A stretch of 64,000 nucleotides of DNA from Pictodentalium vernedei (lineage: Eukaryota > Mollusca > Scaphopoda > Dentaliida > Dentaliidae). The stretch is from contig CM062297.1 of assembly GCA_031216915.1 (NCBI GenBank), positions 542,522,971-542,586,970 of the forward strand. The letters run 5' to 3'. The position numbers were made by a program, and so were the translations under genes. Positions within the stretch are counted from its first letter, which is position 1; every line of letters begins with the position of its first letter. Positions 1 to 10,040 of this stretch are shown piece by piece. Under the pieces are notes generated by a model. The model was not told the origin of the DNA. It saw only the letters and a list, made by a program, of their open reading frames with translations, and made no database searches.

Positions 1-91
1 TTCCTCCACCACGGCCACCAAATCCAAAGCCACCTCTGCCACCTCGTCCACGCTGATTTTGATTGGAGGGAGCAGCCTTTTTCACATCCAA
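1..91 (-). CDS. hnRNP A/B/D-like protein, exon with end of RRM2 and start of RGG tail (partial)
   Basis: Read on the minus strand, a TTTTAG acceptor at 92-97 opens an exon that continues past base 1. It is phase 0 with the exon at 15564-15695 and encodes about 30 residues: LDVKKAAPSNQNQ, then an Arg/Gly/Phe-rich run (RGRGGRGGFGFGGRGGG). The VKKA segment matches the last beta strand of the second RRM in hnRNP A/B, hnRNP D and Squid-type proteins. The glycine-rich RGG tail usually mediates RNA and protein contacts and is an arginine-methylation substrate. The family acts in the nucleus and cytoplasm in pre-mRNA splicing, mRNA stability and transport. The stop codon and any later exons are outside the window. 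Family assignment is firm; which paralogue is not. Confidence 0.88.
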   Translation of the reverse strand, partial: MDVKKAAPSNQNQRGRGGRGGFGFGGRGGG

Positions 92-1301
92 CTAAAATTT
101 ATTTAAAGAGCCAAATAAAATAAAGTTCACCCTACTTCCAAGGACTCCAATGTAAACCATCCTTCCCTAAGTTTAGAAATAAACCTCAACTAATGCACAA
201 ATTAATATTCTTGAGTTACTTAAGTTTATCGGTATCAAAATGTTTTTGCTAACATATTTAATACTTATTTGTGTTTAAGGTCACAAAACCCTTTTGGCTG
301 TATCATGGCCGCAAACAAGAATAAAGACAAGTCTAACATATTGTTACCCACACTGTCCTGTCCTGAAATTGGTTACAAAGTGAATTTTACCAGTAAAACA
401 GTAAACATGGATACCATTTTACATTAATCCACTGTAAACATGATAGCAACATTTTAAATGATCTTTTCAGAGCCACTCAAATGTGTTTGTGCTTGAATTG
501 GTTTTCTCTTGTGAACCCTAGAAATATTCACTAATAACTAAACATTTTCAATCCTTCAACCATGACAAACCGACTGGTCTAGTTTTGTACCCTGTTATTT
601 GTTGGGTGCTTTATGGCACTGAAGCATTGATAGCCATATGACAAAATGGCAAGAGTCAATCTTGCATTAGTGGGGAGGTTCTGTAATAAGTTAATCCTAC
701 AACCCTCCCGAGCTTTAAAATTAAAATATTACTGATCCTCATGTAGTTAGATGTTTATTGTGATGTCTTCTCATGGATTTACAAACTTTTGATTATGCAA
801 ACTATTATGAACACCAGTCAAAATCACTCATTTTGTTTGCCTCTCCAAGGCCGAGATCCTTTCAACATCAATAACAAAAGGACTTAACAGAATTGCAGGT
901 ACTAAACAATTCTCAGGCTCTTAATTCCATTACAGCAGAATTCTGCTGGTATAGAATTCTTAAAGTATTCTAAAAGTGACTACAAACATAAAATAAGTTT
1001 GTTGCCGTCTTTTTTCATTATTTCAAGCTAAAAGCTAACAAGTACAGTTGCAATTTTGTCTGTAACCTGTTGGTTCTTAATTTGTTTTTTTTCTTTCACA
1101 CATTCCCACTTCACAGTTAAACAGTCCCGCATTTTGCATAACATGTACAATATCTATTAAGTGCTGCAAGGCGTAAAGTTAGTTTTTTGAAGCAAGTTCT
1201 TAACAGCATTAGTAATTATACACGATTCTGGTATAAACATCTTTTAAAAGGTCTCCAACTTGCTAAACTAAAACTGCTAAACTTCATCTTTACTTTGTGT
1301 T

Positions 1302-1304
<3 letters not shown>
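92..1304. other. hnRNP intron sequence; degenerate SINE-like copy near 259-412
   Basis: No coding signal. At about 259-412 there are two diverged blocks of the family E repeat seen more clearly at 24925, 26968 and 61661: TTGTGTTTAAGGTCAC at the left and TTTTACCAGTAAAACAG at the right. The rest is AT-rich intron with no structure I recognise. Confidence 0.4.

Positions 1305-1330
<26 letters not shown>
1305..1330. repeat. poly(G) run, 26 nt
   Basis: Uninterrupted G on the plus strand (C-rich in the hnRNP transcript). Other long G or C runs occur at 16690, 36700, 41070, 42088 and 62787. Run length is likely polymorphic or uncertain in the assembly. Confidence 0.95.
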
Positions 1331-1333
<3 letters not shown>

Positions 1334-2118
1334 GCAGGATAAGGGAATCCATCTGGTAAGAGCAAACTTATCTATTGATAATCCAGCTGCCAAATATTCA
1401 ACACGTTAACAATGTTTATGTTTTACACAAGTGCATCAAGTGAGTGTTTCAACTAAACAGAAGACAGTTCACTGCGGAGTCAATGGAAAATTAGAAGTAA
1501 CTATGAAGTTACAACCATCAGTATAAAAGACATTTAATTTACTGTGATTCATAAACACTCGAAAGTTACCTCGACTTACAATTAGTCTTCTTGCATGGAA
1601 AAACTTGGAAATGACAAATTAGTATGTTGTTATAATTCAGCTTTTACTCAGTTAACCTGAAAATTACTTAATACTGTAAAAGATATACTGAAAGAAATTA
1701 TACATTTTAAAATGCAAGAAGACGACATCTTTTAATAAAAACATGATCTGAAGTGGTAAGAATCTCAGGGTTCCCACAAAGCTCTTTAAAAAGAATTAAC
1801 AGAACGCCCCCACCACCCCTTTACCAGACATAATGGCAAAAGCCCACAAGCAATATTGTGATAAAAATAGCCATTCAAATTTCCATTTTTTTTTTTTTTG
1901 GCCTCGAAACACACTTTTGCATGACCACTCAAGATTGGATTTTTTTCATGGATATATACAAAATATATAAGCTACAGAACAGTACCAACTGCAGTGAGTT
2001 GTACAATATACACAAGAATATTTCCGAGATCATGCTTTATGTTTATAATTCTGACGCATGACATTTCTTGGCAAATTTGGCAGGTGTTTATCAAGAAATG
2101 GTGTCATTGGTTGAAGTT

Positions 2119-2119
<1 letters not shown>
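1331..2119. other. hnRNP intron, nothing recognised
   Basis: AT-rich sequence with short T runs. The small open frames near its end are not supported by codon pattern or homology. Confidence 0.5.

Positions 2120-2157
<38 letters not shown>
2120..2157. repeat. poly(A) run, 38 nt
   Basis: Uninterrupted A. There is no recognisable retroelement body on its 5' side and no obvious flanking duplication, so I treat it as a simple repeat. Confidence 0.95.
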
Positions 2158-2161
<4 letters not shown>

Positions 2162-2521
2162 AATTTTCTTGTGGATGTTATACAACCTATTTCAGGCGGC
2201 ACTACAATGATGAAGTTGCATATTTTTTTACAGTGGAGACAATTTAGAGTTTTCTCAATTGAATAACCCTAAAATGACTTCCAAATACCAAACAATTTAC
2301 CAAACCATCAGTTCCAATTTGACCTGCGAATTGCATTTAGGATGGAGAATAAACTCCTGTTAGGCCTCACAAAGTAGATCCATTTCTCAGCCCATTTTTT
2401 GTAAATTGAATGTGGGCAGGCCTTTTTTTACTTTTTAATTTTTCTAATTATTTCTTTGCCATCAAAAGTTCATGTTTTAGGCCTCATAATCTATAGAATA
2501 GCATGGGTTGTGGTGTATTTC

Positions 2522-2586
2522 GTCCCTTGAGTGCAAGAAGGCTATGCAATCTTTAACTTTGCAAAGCCTTCTTGCACTCAAGGGAC
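2522..2586. repeat. 65-nt near-perfect hairpin
   Basis: Arms 2522-2543 and 2565-2586 are a 22-bp perfect inverted repeat (GTCCCTTGAGTGCAAGAAGG... and its complement). After one A-A mismatch they extend by five more pairs (TGCAA/TTGCA), leaving a 9-nt loop. The size suits a small-RNA precursor or a replication-generated palindrome. It lies directly before the reverse SINE. Confidence 0.9.
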
Positions 2587-2625
2587 AAATTTATCAATTT
2601 TATTAACTGGGGTAAAATATCAGAT

Positions 2626-2928
2626 TTATTTATTTAATGACACTTTCGACAGCAGGGTCACCTTTTGTCTTGACAGTTTCACAGGTGGAGGAAGCCAGGG
2701 AACCCAGAGAGAACCATCGAGTAACTGTCAGGCTCCCAAATGTACTAACTCCACACAAGCAGGGTTAGCACTGGTTGAAGACAAGTGCACCATCGACGTG
2801 CAGCACACCTTAATACACAACTTGGCCGTACCCGCCCATGTAGGCAATCATGATAAAGTGTCTTCACTCGAACCGAGGACCTCTCGGCTTGCAGCCTGCA
2901 TCTCAACCAAGTGGATCACCACACTCCC
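2626..2928 (-). mobile_element. tRNA-derived SINE, reverse orientation, 12-bp target duplication
   Basis: Flanked by the exact 12-mer AAAATATCAGAT at 2614-2625 and 2929-2940. On the minus strand the head has a tRNA-like promoter region with box B CTCGGTTCGAGTG. A body follows (GACACTTTATC, CTACATGGGC, GTGCACTTGTCTTCAACC), then CTTCCTCCACCTGTGAAACTGTC and an AATAAATAAA tail. It shares its layout with the copies at 21918, 54540 and 63530. The 144-residue open frame across it is not a gene. Confidence 0.88.
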
Positions 2929-2940
2929 AAAATATCAGAT

Positions 2941-4882
2941 AAAACAATTTTTATTTTTTCTTTAGTTTGCATTGGTTGAAAAAAAGAGCATGTCATCCAA
3001 AGGGACCATGCAGGAGGGCCTGAGAAACAGATTTAAGTTGTTTAGGCCTTAATAGAATAAGAAAAACTTGTGATCTTATTTGGCCTCAGTGCATACAATA
3101 GGAGCATTTAATCAATTATATCCTGCCAGACAGGTCTGAGAATAAATGCTCAATAAATCACTACTGTATAGGAAAATGAACTAATTTCTGCTAACCCTCT
3201 GTTCACAGACATCAAAATCAATTTCAATCTGCAAATTTTTCCAATTATGCAACTTTGAATTAAACCAATTCAATCTTGTTTGACTGAGCTCGCTGATTAA
3301 ATTCTTAGTTGCATTATAGGGAAATGTACTGCTTCAAATTTTGTATTTTTGACATGGGTGTGCAGAGGATTAATTGAATATTAACTACATATTTTTTACC
3401 GGTAAAGTGGCTATTTAATAATCTGCAGGGCTCCATTATATCAAGTATGCCGCTCTCCTCACTTCAATGTCTCCAAAACTTTAAGACTGCCAAAGCCAAA
3501 ATATTAAACGAGTTCATGAAAAGTGGTAGCACCGGATACCATAATTTTATAACTATTGCAGGACTGAAAAACCCCATTTTCCTCGACTTTTCCATCATTT
3601 GCTTTTCACTGACCGTGGGAACCCTGTTAAATATAAATGATTAACTGTCACATTACTCAAAGCGGCACTTCTGCAGGCAAACCTCAACCAACTAGTAGCC
3701 AGCTCCTTTTCTCCCACACTATCGATCACTGCTGGAAGTGGAACAAAAGGAGGTCAGTCGTCATGTAATGTATATTATCTCCATTTGCTTCACTTACAAA
3801 AAACAATTTACTTTCAGTTACACACCATTAAAAGTTACAAGAAAATATATAATTAGGCCTAAAAATATATGATCTTCTTGGGATCACTTGTAAATTAAGA
3901 ATGCATTTTAGATTAAATTGGAAATAATTTTGCTCCACACCAATTTTTTCTGTTTTTTTGAAAACTATCTATTCCACAATCATCTGAATTGGAAAGCAAA
4001 CAAGCTCATTTATAGGATTCCATTTGAAAAAGTATTGTGTTTAACATCGTTTGATCAGCGAAATGGGACACTTCCATCGAAACTAACAATGTACCAAAAT
4101 CCAGGTAACTGCAAGTCTGGTAATCATTTTATTAACAAAACCACCTTACCTCAAAAGCCTATAACGTTCATGCACAATGAAAAATATGTCTCAAAATTTA
4201 ATTTTTGTGGGACCCAATTGCATGCAAAAGTGGTGACAAACTCGAAGTTCACCTCAAGCTATATTTCTGAAAAATTCAAAAACTTGAATGAATTCATATT
4301 GACAAAAATGTTTTAAGAAAATGGTTTTATTTGTTCAAAAATGATCTGCCAACAAAACTAACAATATAAACTTCCAATGTCCAAGAGAACCTAGCCCCAA
4401 AGCTATATCCCGATTGGCAGATATGTGCCCGACAGTTTCATACGAGTTTGTACTCCCGAGACTGCTTGCTTTCTTTATATAGTGTTGCTTTTTGGCTTGT
4501 AACTATTTGGGTTTCTGGCGGGCAACTTTTGTAGCTCGGATAAGTGATTGTTAATTCTTGCCGAGCAACTGATCATGGGTCATACCGGAAGGGGTCAGGT
4601 TATTGATTTTGTCGGTAACCTGGCTGATGTTAATCTTGTTACGTGTATGGGATGTTCAATACTAGTGTTTATTTTATCGTAGTATATCTATGCTGATAAA
4701 TTGAACACCAGAGAGCAGCCGGATGGCTCCAACTGGTGAAATGGACGGAGCAAATACAGAAGGTTGAAGACAATAAATAAATGATTTTTCGTGAAGGTTT
4801 TTATTAATGTATCACTTCAGAGCTTGGTACAAAAAAATAAGTTTGCTTTTAACTTGCAAAGTAGTATTTTAGATCTTCAAGC
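2941..4882. other. hnRNP intron, nothing recognised
   Basis: AT-rich. A 132-codon open frame at 3918-4316 on the plus strand has no recognisable motif and unremarkable composition, so I do not call it. No terminal repeats or hairpins were seen. Confidence 0.5.
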
Positions 4883-5341
4883 AAACAAGAGGGGAGCCAC
4901 GCCCCGGGCATACCCCCACGGTGCATACCGCCAAACAATGACAGAAGAAATGAACCATAATACCGTGAAAGCTGTTCACATAATCTTCAATCCAAATTTT
5001 ATGGAGAGCCATGAACCCCAAAACATAGATATGAGGGGAACAGACAAAAAATTGGCTATGTTACGAGACAAACAGCAAACTTATTGTCTTTGTTTTACAG
5101 CAAGGTAATTGCGAAGGCCATAAACACCCGTTACTAAGTTTAGTGATGAACGGACCATCCACATAAGAGATGTAGAACAAAGACATAATGTCACATGTGG
5201 GGAGGTGATTTGCATGTATTTTCTTCGTTTTACTGCCGAGACAGGACTCACTTAAAAGCCTTTCCCATAAACAATATTCATTCCAAATTTCATTGAAATC
5301 TGATAACCCAAACCTGAAATATGAAGCTAACAGACAAAAAA
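4883..5341 (+). repeat. Family M element remnant (two monomers), abuts family B
   Basis: Starts with an ACAAGAGGGGAGCC head and a CATACCCCCACG motif like the head of the G-type element at 28716. It contains two related monomers with the phrases 'ACATAATCTTCAATCCAAATTT' and 'ACAGACAAAAA'. It has no microsatellite or terminal hairpin of its own; its last bases run straight into the family B head. A related fragment lies at 59285-59397, directly before another element. Confidence 0.55.
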
Positions 5342-6078
5342 ATAGGCCGATGAAATCGTCAGATGTGTACCCATACGCGTAACTAGTAGAAAGCTGTATG
5401 ACGGAGGGCAACCCTGGATGCCGACATTATGTACACCATACATGGTATGGGTACATATAGAAATGGATTGGAGGAGTGCCTAATTTGATGGATAAAGGGT
5501 TAATATCTGCAGATCAAATTATTAAATTTACATAAAAAACTATACAGCACAGCACATCAGTAACCTGAATACATATATAAAGTAACCTGATAATCGGATT
5601 AATATTTATCGAGTTATCGCATGCTGAAGAAAAGGATTGGAGAAATTTTCAATCTGAAGGATAAAGGGTTAATATCTCAGGATTAAATTATCAGATTTAC
5701 ACCAAAAACTTTTCAGCTCGGCACATCAGTAACCTGAACACAAATACCTGAACACAAATACAAAGTAACTTGAAATCCCAAGCAATATTTTTCAAGTTAT
5801 CGAATGCCAAAGGGATTTGAGAAATTTTCAATTTGAAGGATAAAGGGTTAATATCTCAGGATTAAAATAACAGATTTACACCAAAAACTATACAGCTCGG
5901 GACATAGTAACCTGAACACAAATACAATGTAACTTGAAATCCCAAGCAATATTTTTCAAGTTATCGAATGCCAAAGAAATGGATACGGACGCTGGTCAGA
6001 CAGACGGACGGACGGACGACAGATGGCCACCCCGGATGCCAGCATTATGTGTACTACACATAGTATGGGTACACATAA
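5342..6078 (+). mobile_element. Family B element 1 (pearl/HINE-like), near complete
   Basis: The 5' arm ATGTGTACCCATAC (5363-5376) is the exact reverse complement of GTATGGGTACACAT (6063-6076) at the 3' end. Between them are three core monomers of about 170-177 bp, each with GGATAAAGGGTTAATATC and ATACAGC..CACATCAGTAACCTGAA. A (GGAC)n stretch follows near 5998, then a terminal hairpin (TTATGTGTACC... / ...GGGTACACATAA). The 5' part also holds a second copy of the tail hairpin (5415-5461). No coding potential. It was probably mobilised by a rolling-circle Helentron in trans; that is inferred from architecture. Confidence 0.8.
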
Positions 6079-7890
6079 ATGAAAGTGGCAATGACACTGT
6101 AGCTCAACTTGTCAAGACATGTACATGTATCGTATGTGACACAGCAATGACAAACATCTAGGTAATGACCTGATAACAAGGTACATATAAAGTATTGTAA
6201 CGGTCTGTACATAAATACTAACCGTTGCCTGTAACAAACGTATAGGTAAAGTATTGCAAAGGTGGGTGACAGTCAGATGCTCAACTAGAAAAGAAACCTT
6301 TGAATCCCAGAGTGGGTCTGACTGAACCCCAATATATTTGTTCTCATAGCACAGTGATAAAGGCACCCCAAAACACACTCATTCCTATCCCAAGGTGAAA
6401 ACAAAAGGTACCCATGAAGTTTCGTGAAGATCAGTTCATAAATACAAGCTGTATAATAGTTGTGACAAAAAACTGATTGGACCTAATTTCGGTATAAAAT
6501 GGCCACTGGCAGCCATCTTGAATTTTGGACCACACCCAGAAACACTCGTTCTCGTCCCAAGGTGATAACAAAGGTACCCAAGAAGTTTTGTGAAGATCGG
6601 TTGATAAATACAGCCTCTAGCCTGAGCCGTATTGACATGTGCACTTACAGTGTATAAGTAGCACTAAATAAATCAAAATTCATCTAATTTGCATAATTTC
6701 TGCACGAGAAAAAAACCCGTACTGTATGTGATGTATTCCATTTTACTAAACATTCTTTCGAAAATTTATTCAAATCAGAACTTTCATACAGAAGTTCTGT
6801 ACAAAAGAGTGATTGCACTAATTTTGGTACAAAATGGCTGCTGGTGGCCATCCTGAATTTTGGACCAAACCCAAAAACACTCGTTTTCATCCCACGGTGA
6901 TAACAAAGGTATCCAAGAAGTTTCGTAAAGATCGGTTCATAAATACGGCCTCTAGCCTGAGCCGTATAGAAGTTGTGTACAAAAAACTGATTGCACTAAT
7001 TTCGGTACAAAATGGCCACTGGCAGCCCTCTTGGATTTTGGACCGCACCCAGAAACACTCGTTCTTGTCCCAAAGTGATAACAAAGGTACCCAAGACGTT
7101 TCGTGAAGATCGGTTCATAAAAACAGACTCTAGCCCCGAGCCGTATTGACATCTGTACTTACTGTGTGTAAGTAGCACTGAAAAAATCAAAGTTCATCTA
7201 ATTTGCATAATTTCTGCACGAGAAAAAAACCTGTATTATATGTGATGTATCCCATGGTACTAAACATTCACACAAAAAATTATTCAAATCAGCGCTTTCA
7301 TATGGAAGTTCTGTGCAAAAATCTGATTGCACCAAATTTTGTACAAAATGGCTGCCATCGGCCATCTTGAATTTTGGACCGTACCCAAAAACACTCGTTC
7401 TCGTCCCACGGTGATAACAAAGGTACCCGAGGAGTTTTGTAAAGATTGATTCATAAATACAGCCTCTAGCCCGAGCCGTATTGGCATTTGCACTTACAGT
7501 GCTGAAAGTAACACCAAAAAACATCAAAATTAGTCTAATTTGCATAACTTACGCACAAGAAAAAAACCTGTATTATATGTGATGTATCCCATGGTACTAA
7601 ACATTCATACAAAAAATTATTCAAATCAGAGCTTTCATATGAAGTTCTGTACAAAAACCAGATTTCTGCATCGTCGGTACAAAATGGCGGCTGGCAGCCA
7701 TCTTGAATTTCGGACCGCACCCAAAAACACTCGTTCTCGTCCCACGGTCATAACAAAGGTACCCAAGAAGTTTCGTAAAGATCGGTTCATAAATACGGCC
7801 TCTAGCCCGAGCCGTATCCAATTGTTGACGGACAGACGGACGACGGGCCATGGCATAAGCTCAAATTTGGCTTCGCCAAAGTTGAGCTAA
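6079..7890 (+). mobile_element. Family C element 1 (HINE-like), abuts B at both sides
   Basis: The head holds the small palindrome AGTGGCAATGACACT and the arm AGCTCAACTT (6101-6110), the exact reverse complement of AAGTTGAGCT (7879-7888). The 3' end folds into a 14-bp hairpin (AGCTCAAATTTGGC / GCCAAAGTTGAGCT) preceded by a GGACAGACGG stretch. The core has about five copies of 'CGTCCCACGGTGATAACAAAGGTACCC' in alternating spacing of about 340 and 175 bp, with GCCATCTTG dyads. It starts where B1 ends, and downstream sequence resumes inside a B core. Confidence 0.8.
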
Positions 7891-8421
7891 AAACTATACA
7901 GCACATCACATCAGTAACCTGAATAAATATATAAAGTAACATGACAATCGAATTGATATTTTTTTAGTTATCTCATGCCAAAGGGATTGAAGGAATTTTC
8001 AATTTGAAGAATAAAGGGTTAAAATCTCAGGATCAAATTATCAGATTTACACCAAAAACTATACAGCTCGGCACATCAGTAATCTGAACACAAATATAAA
8101 GTAACTTGACAATCCACGCAATATTTTGCAAGTTATCGAATGCCAAAGGGATTGAAGGAATTTTTAATTTGAAGGATAAAGGGTTAATATCTCAGGATCA
8201 AAACATCAGATTTACATCAAAAACAATACAGCTTGGCACATCAGGAACCTGAACACAAATATAAAGTAACTTGACAATCCAAGCAATATTTTTCAAGTTA
8301 TCGAATGCCAAAGAAATGGATACGGATGCCGGACAGACGGACGGACAAAGGATGGATGAACGACAGATGGCCACCCCGGATGCCGACATTATGTGTACCA
8401 TACATAGTATGGGTACACATA
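7891..8421 (+). mobile_element. Family B element 2, 5' truncated
   Basis: Begins inside a B monomer (AACTATACAGCACATC) at the C1 junction. It continues through about two and a half monomers, a GGACAGACGGACGG stretch near 8331 and the B tail hairpin ending with GTATGGGTACACAT (8407-8420). The 5' arm is missing. Confidence 0.78.
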
Positions 8422-9233
8422 AAAAATGAAATTGAATATGGTAATTTTCAATGTATCAATATCATTTATTTCTATTGTTCAAGATTAATTGGACAAGTTG
8501 AGAAATATTCATAACCTGCAGCTTGGCATCAGGATGCATTTTTAAAAGCAAATTTGACCCACAAATTTAAATGGCAAACACCATTTGCAGTTCAAAATTA
8601 CTGGCATCATTATGCATGCATTTAATACAAGCGTAACCACCACACTTTCTTAAAATAACTGATTTACTAGATTGAACCGAGTAATTGCTGTAGAATTTCA
8701 AGTGATCTGCTTCCCAAGAAGAAAATATGTGTACAGTTAGTCAGCCTCTTTACAAAATAATTAAACAAAATCTCTTTTGCAAAAAATAATTAATTTATTC
8801 ACAAGCACAAAATTTAATATGTGATATGTCTCCATCTGTCAAGAAAAAAGTACTTATTTAAGTTATTTGCATGAGAAATGAATGATAATCAATGGTACAC
8901 ATTTACAAGATGAAGACTGCTTAAAGAAAACTGAAATTCATTTATCTTGAATAAACTCTCGTCATGCTGCTAATGGAACAAACTTTTTAAATTTCAAACA
9001 CTGGCCTTTTTATTCAAAGTACTGTTTTGAATTTTTGAAAATTTATGTTTAATGTTTGAAGTTGAAACTATGCCAGGTTATTTCAAGATACTGTATTCTG
9101 ATGTGCAGACAGGATAGTGAAAAACTGACTTGGCAAAAACCTCAAGAACCGACTGCTTGATCAGACTGCTACAAAGGCATTTATTATTTACCTCTTACTC
9201 GCAGAGTACGTTTGATAATAGTTACCATCAAAT
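8422..9233. other. hnRNP intron, nothing recognised
   Basis: AT-rich sequence without ORFs, terminal repeats or hairpins that I can support. Confidence 0.5.
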
Positions 9234-10040
9234 CAAGGCATGGCTGCGCCAAGCCAGCCATGAATAGAGCTGATAAAAAATTCATGACAAGGGCAGATAT
9301 ATACAGGATAAATATACGACAGAATACAAGAAATGGTCACCTTGAAATCTCATTATGACCAGGCTCTGAGAGGATATTAAAATTGCTGAGACTACTCGTT
9401 GACCTACGCTGAAATGAAAAATTAATGGTTCAGAATCTTTCTTTTGTTGTATGTGACCTTGAAGATATGACACAGGTTCAAAGGGATGGCACAATTTTTA
9501 CTGACGAGCCATAATTGGTCAAAGTATGAATAAGATCTATCAATCCTAGTAAATTATAGGGACTGGGCAAACGTTATCAAATTGTACAACCCAGACAAGA
9601 ACGGTATTCAAAAATCCAAGTGTTATGGCTTGTGACCTTGCTTGATATGACAGACGGTTAATGTCAGGACACATCAGGTTATGGGTAACAATTGTGTGAA
9701 GGATGAACATCTGTCATAGTAGGGCTTATAATTCGGCAAGAATCCTTAATCTGATTCTCGTAAAGATTCTTGCAAACTGTTGGGACATCCCATAATGATG
9801 TATACCAGAATTCTCATTTGGATTCTCGCCAAACTAAATGGAATTTATGCCCTGCATAGATTCAATTATACAGACCAGACAAGGGCTGTATAACAATAAT
9901 ATAACACCTGTGAGTCATGAGCAATAATTGTACAAATTTGGGCAAGATCTGTCAATCATACCAAGTTATATGAACTGTACAAAAGTCAAAGTGACAATGA
10001 AAGGTAAGTTTTTCAGTCACCTTAACATGGGGCCTGTGAC

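Noticed and set aside
2531-2965. 144-codon plus-strand frame
   Set aside because: It lies across the reverse SINE and the preceding hairpin; no protein motif.
3918-4316. 132-codon plus-strand frame
   Set aside because: No recognised motif, no splice context, composition as in surrounding intron.
6834-7890. Several 60-116-codon frames on both strands
   Set aside because: All fall in family C monomers and recur as repeats.
9719-9860. Separate hAT MITE with AGGGC ends
   Set aside because: The inverted ends (AGGGCTTATAATTC / GAATTTATGCCCT) are imperfect and only CATAG is shared between flanks; mentioned within family L but not called on its own.
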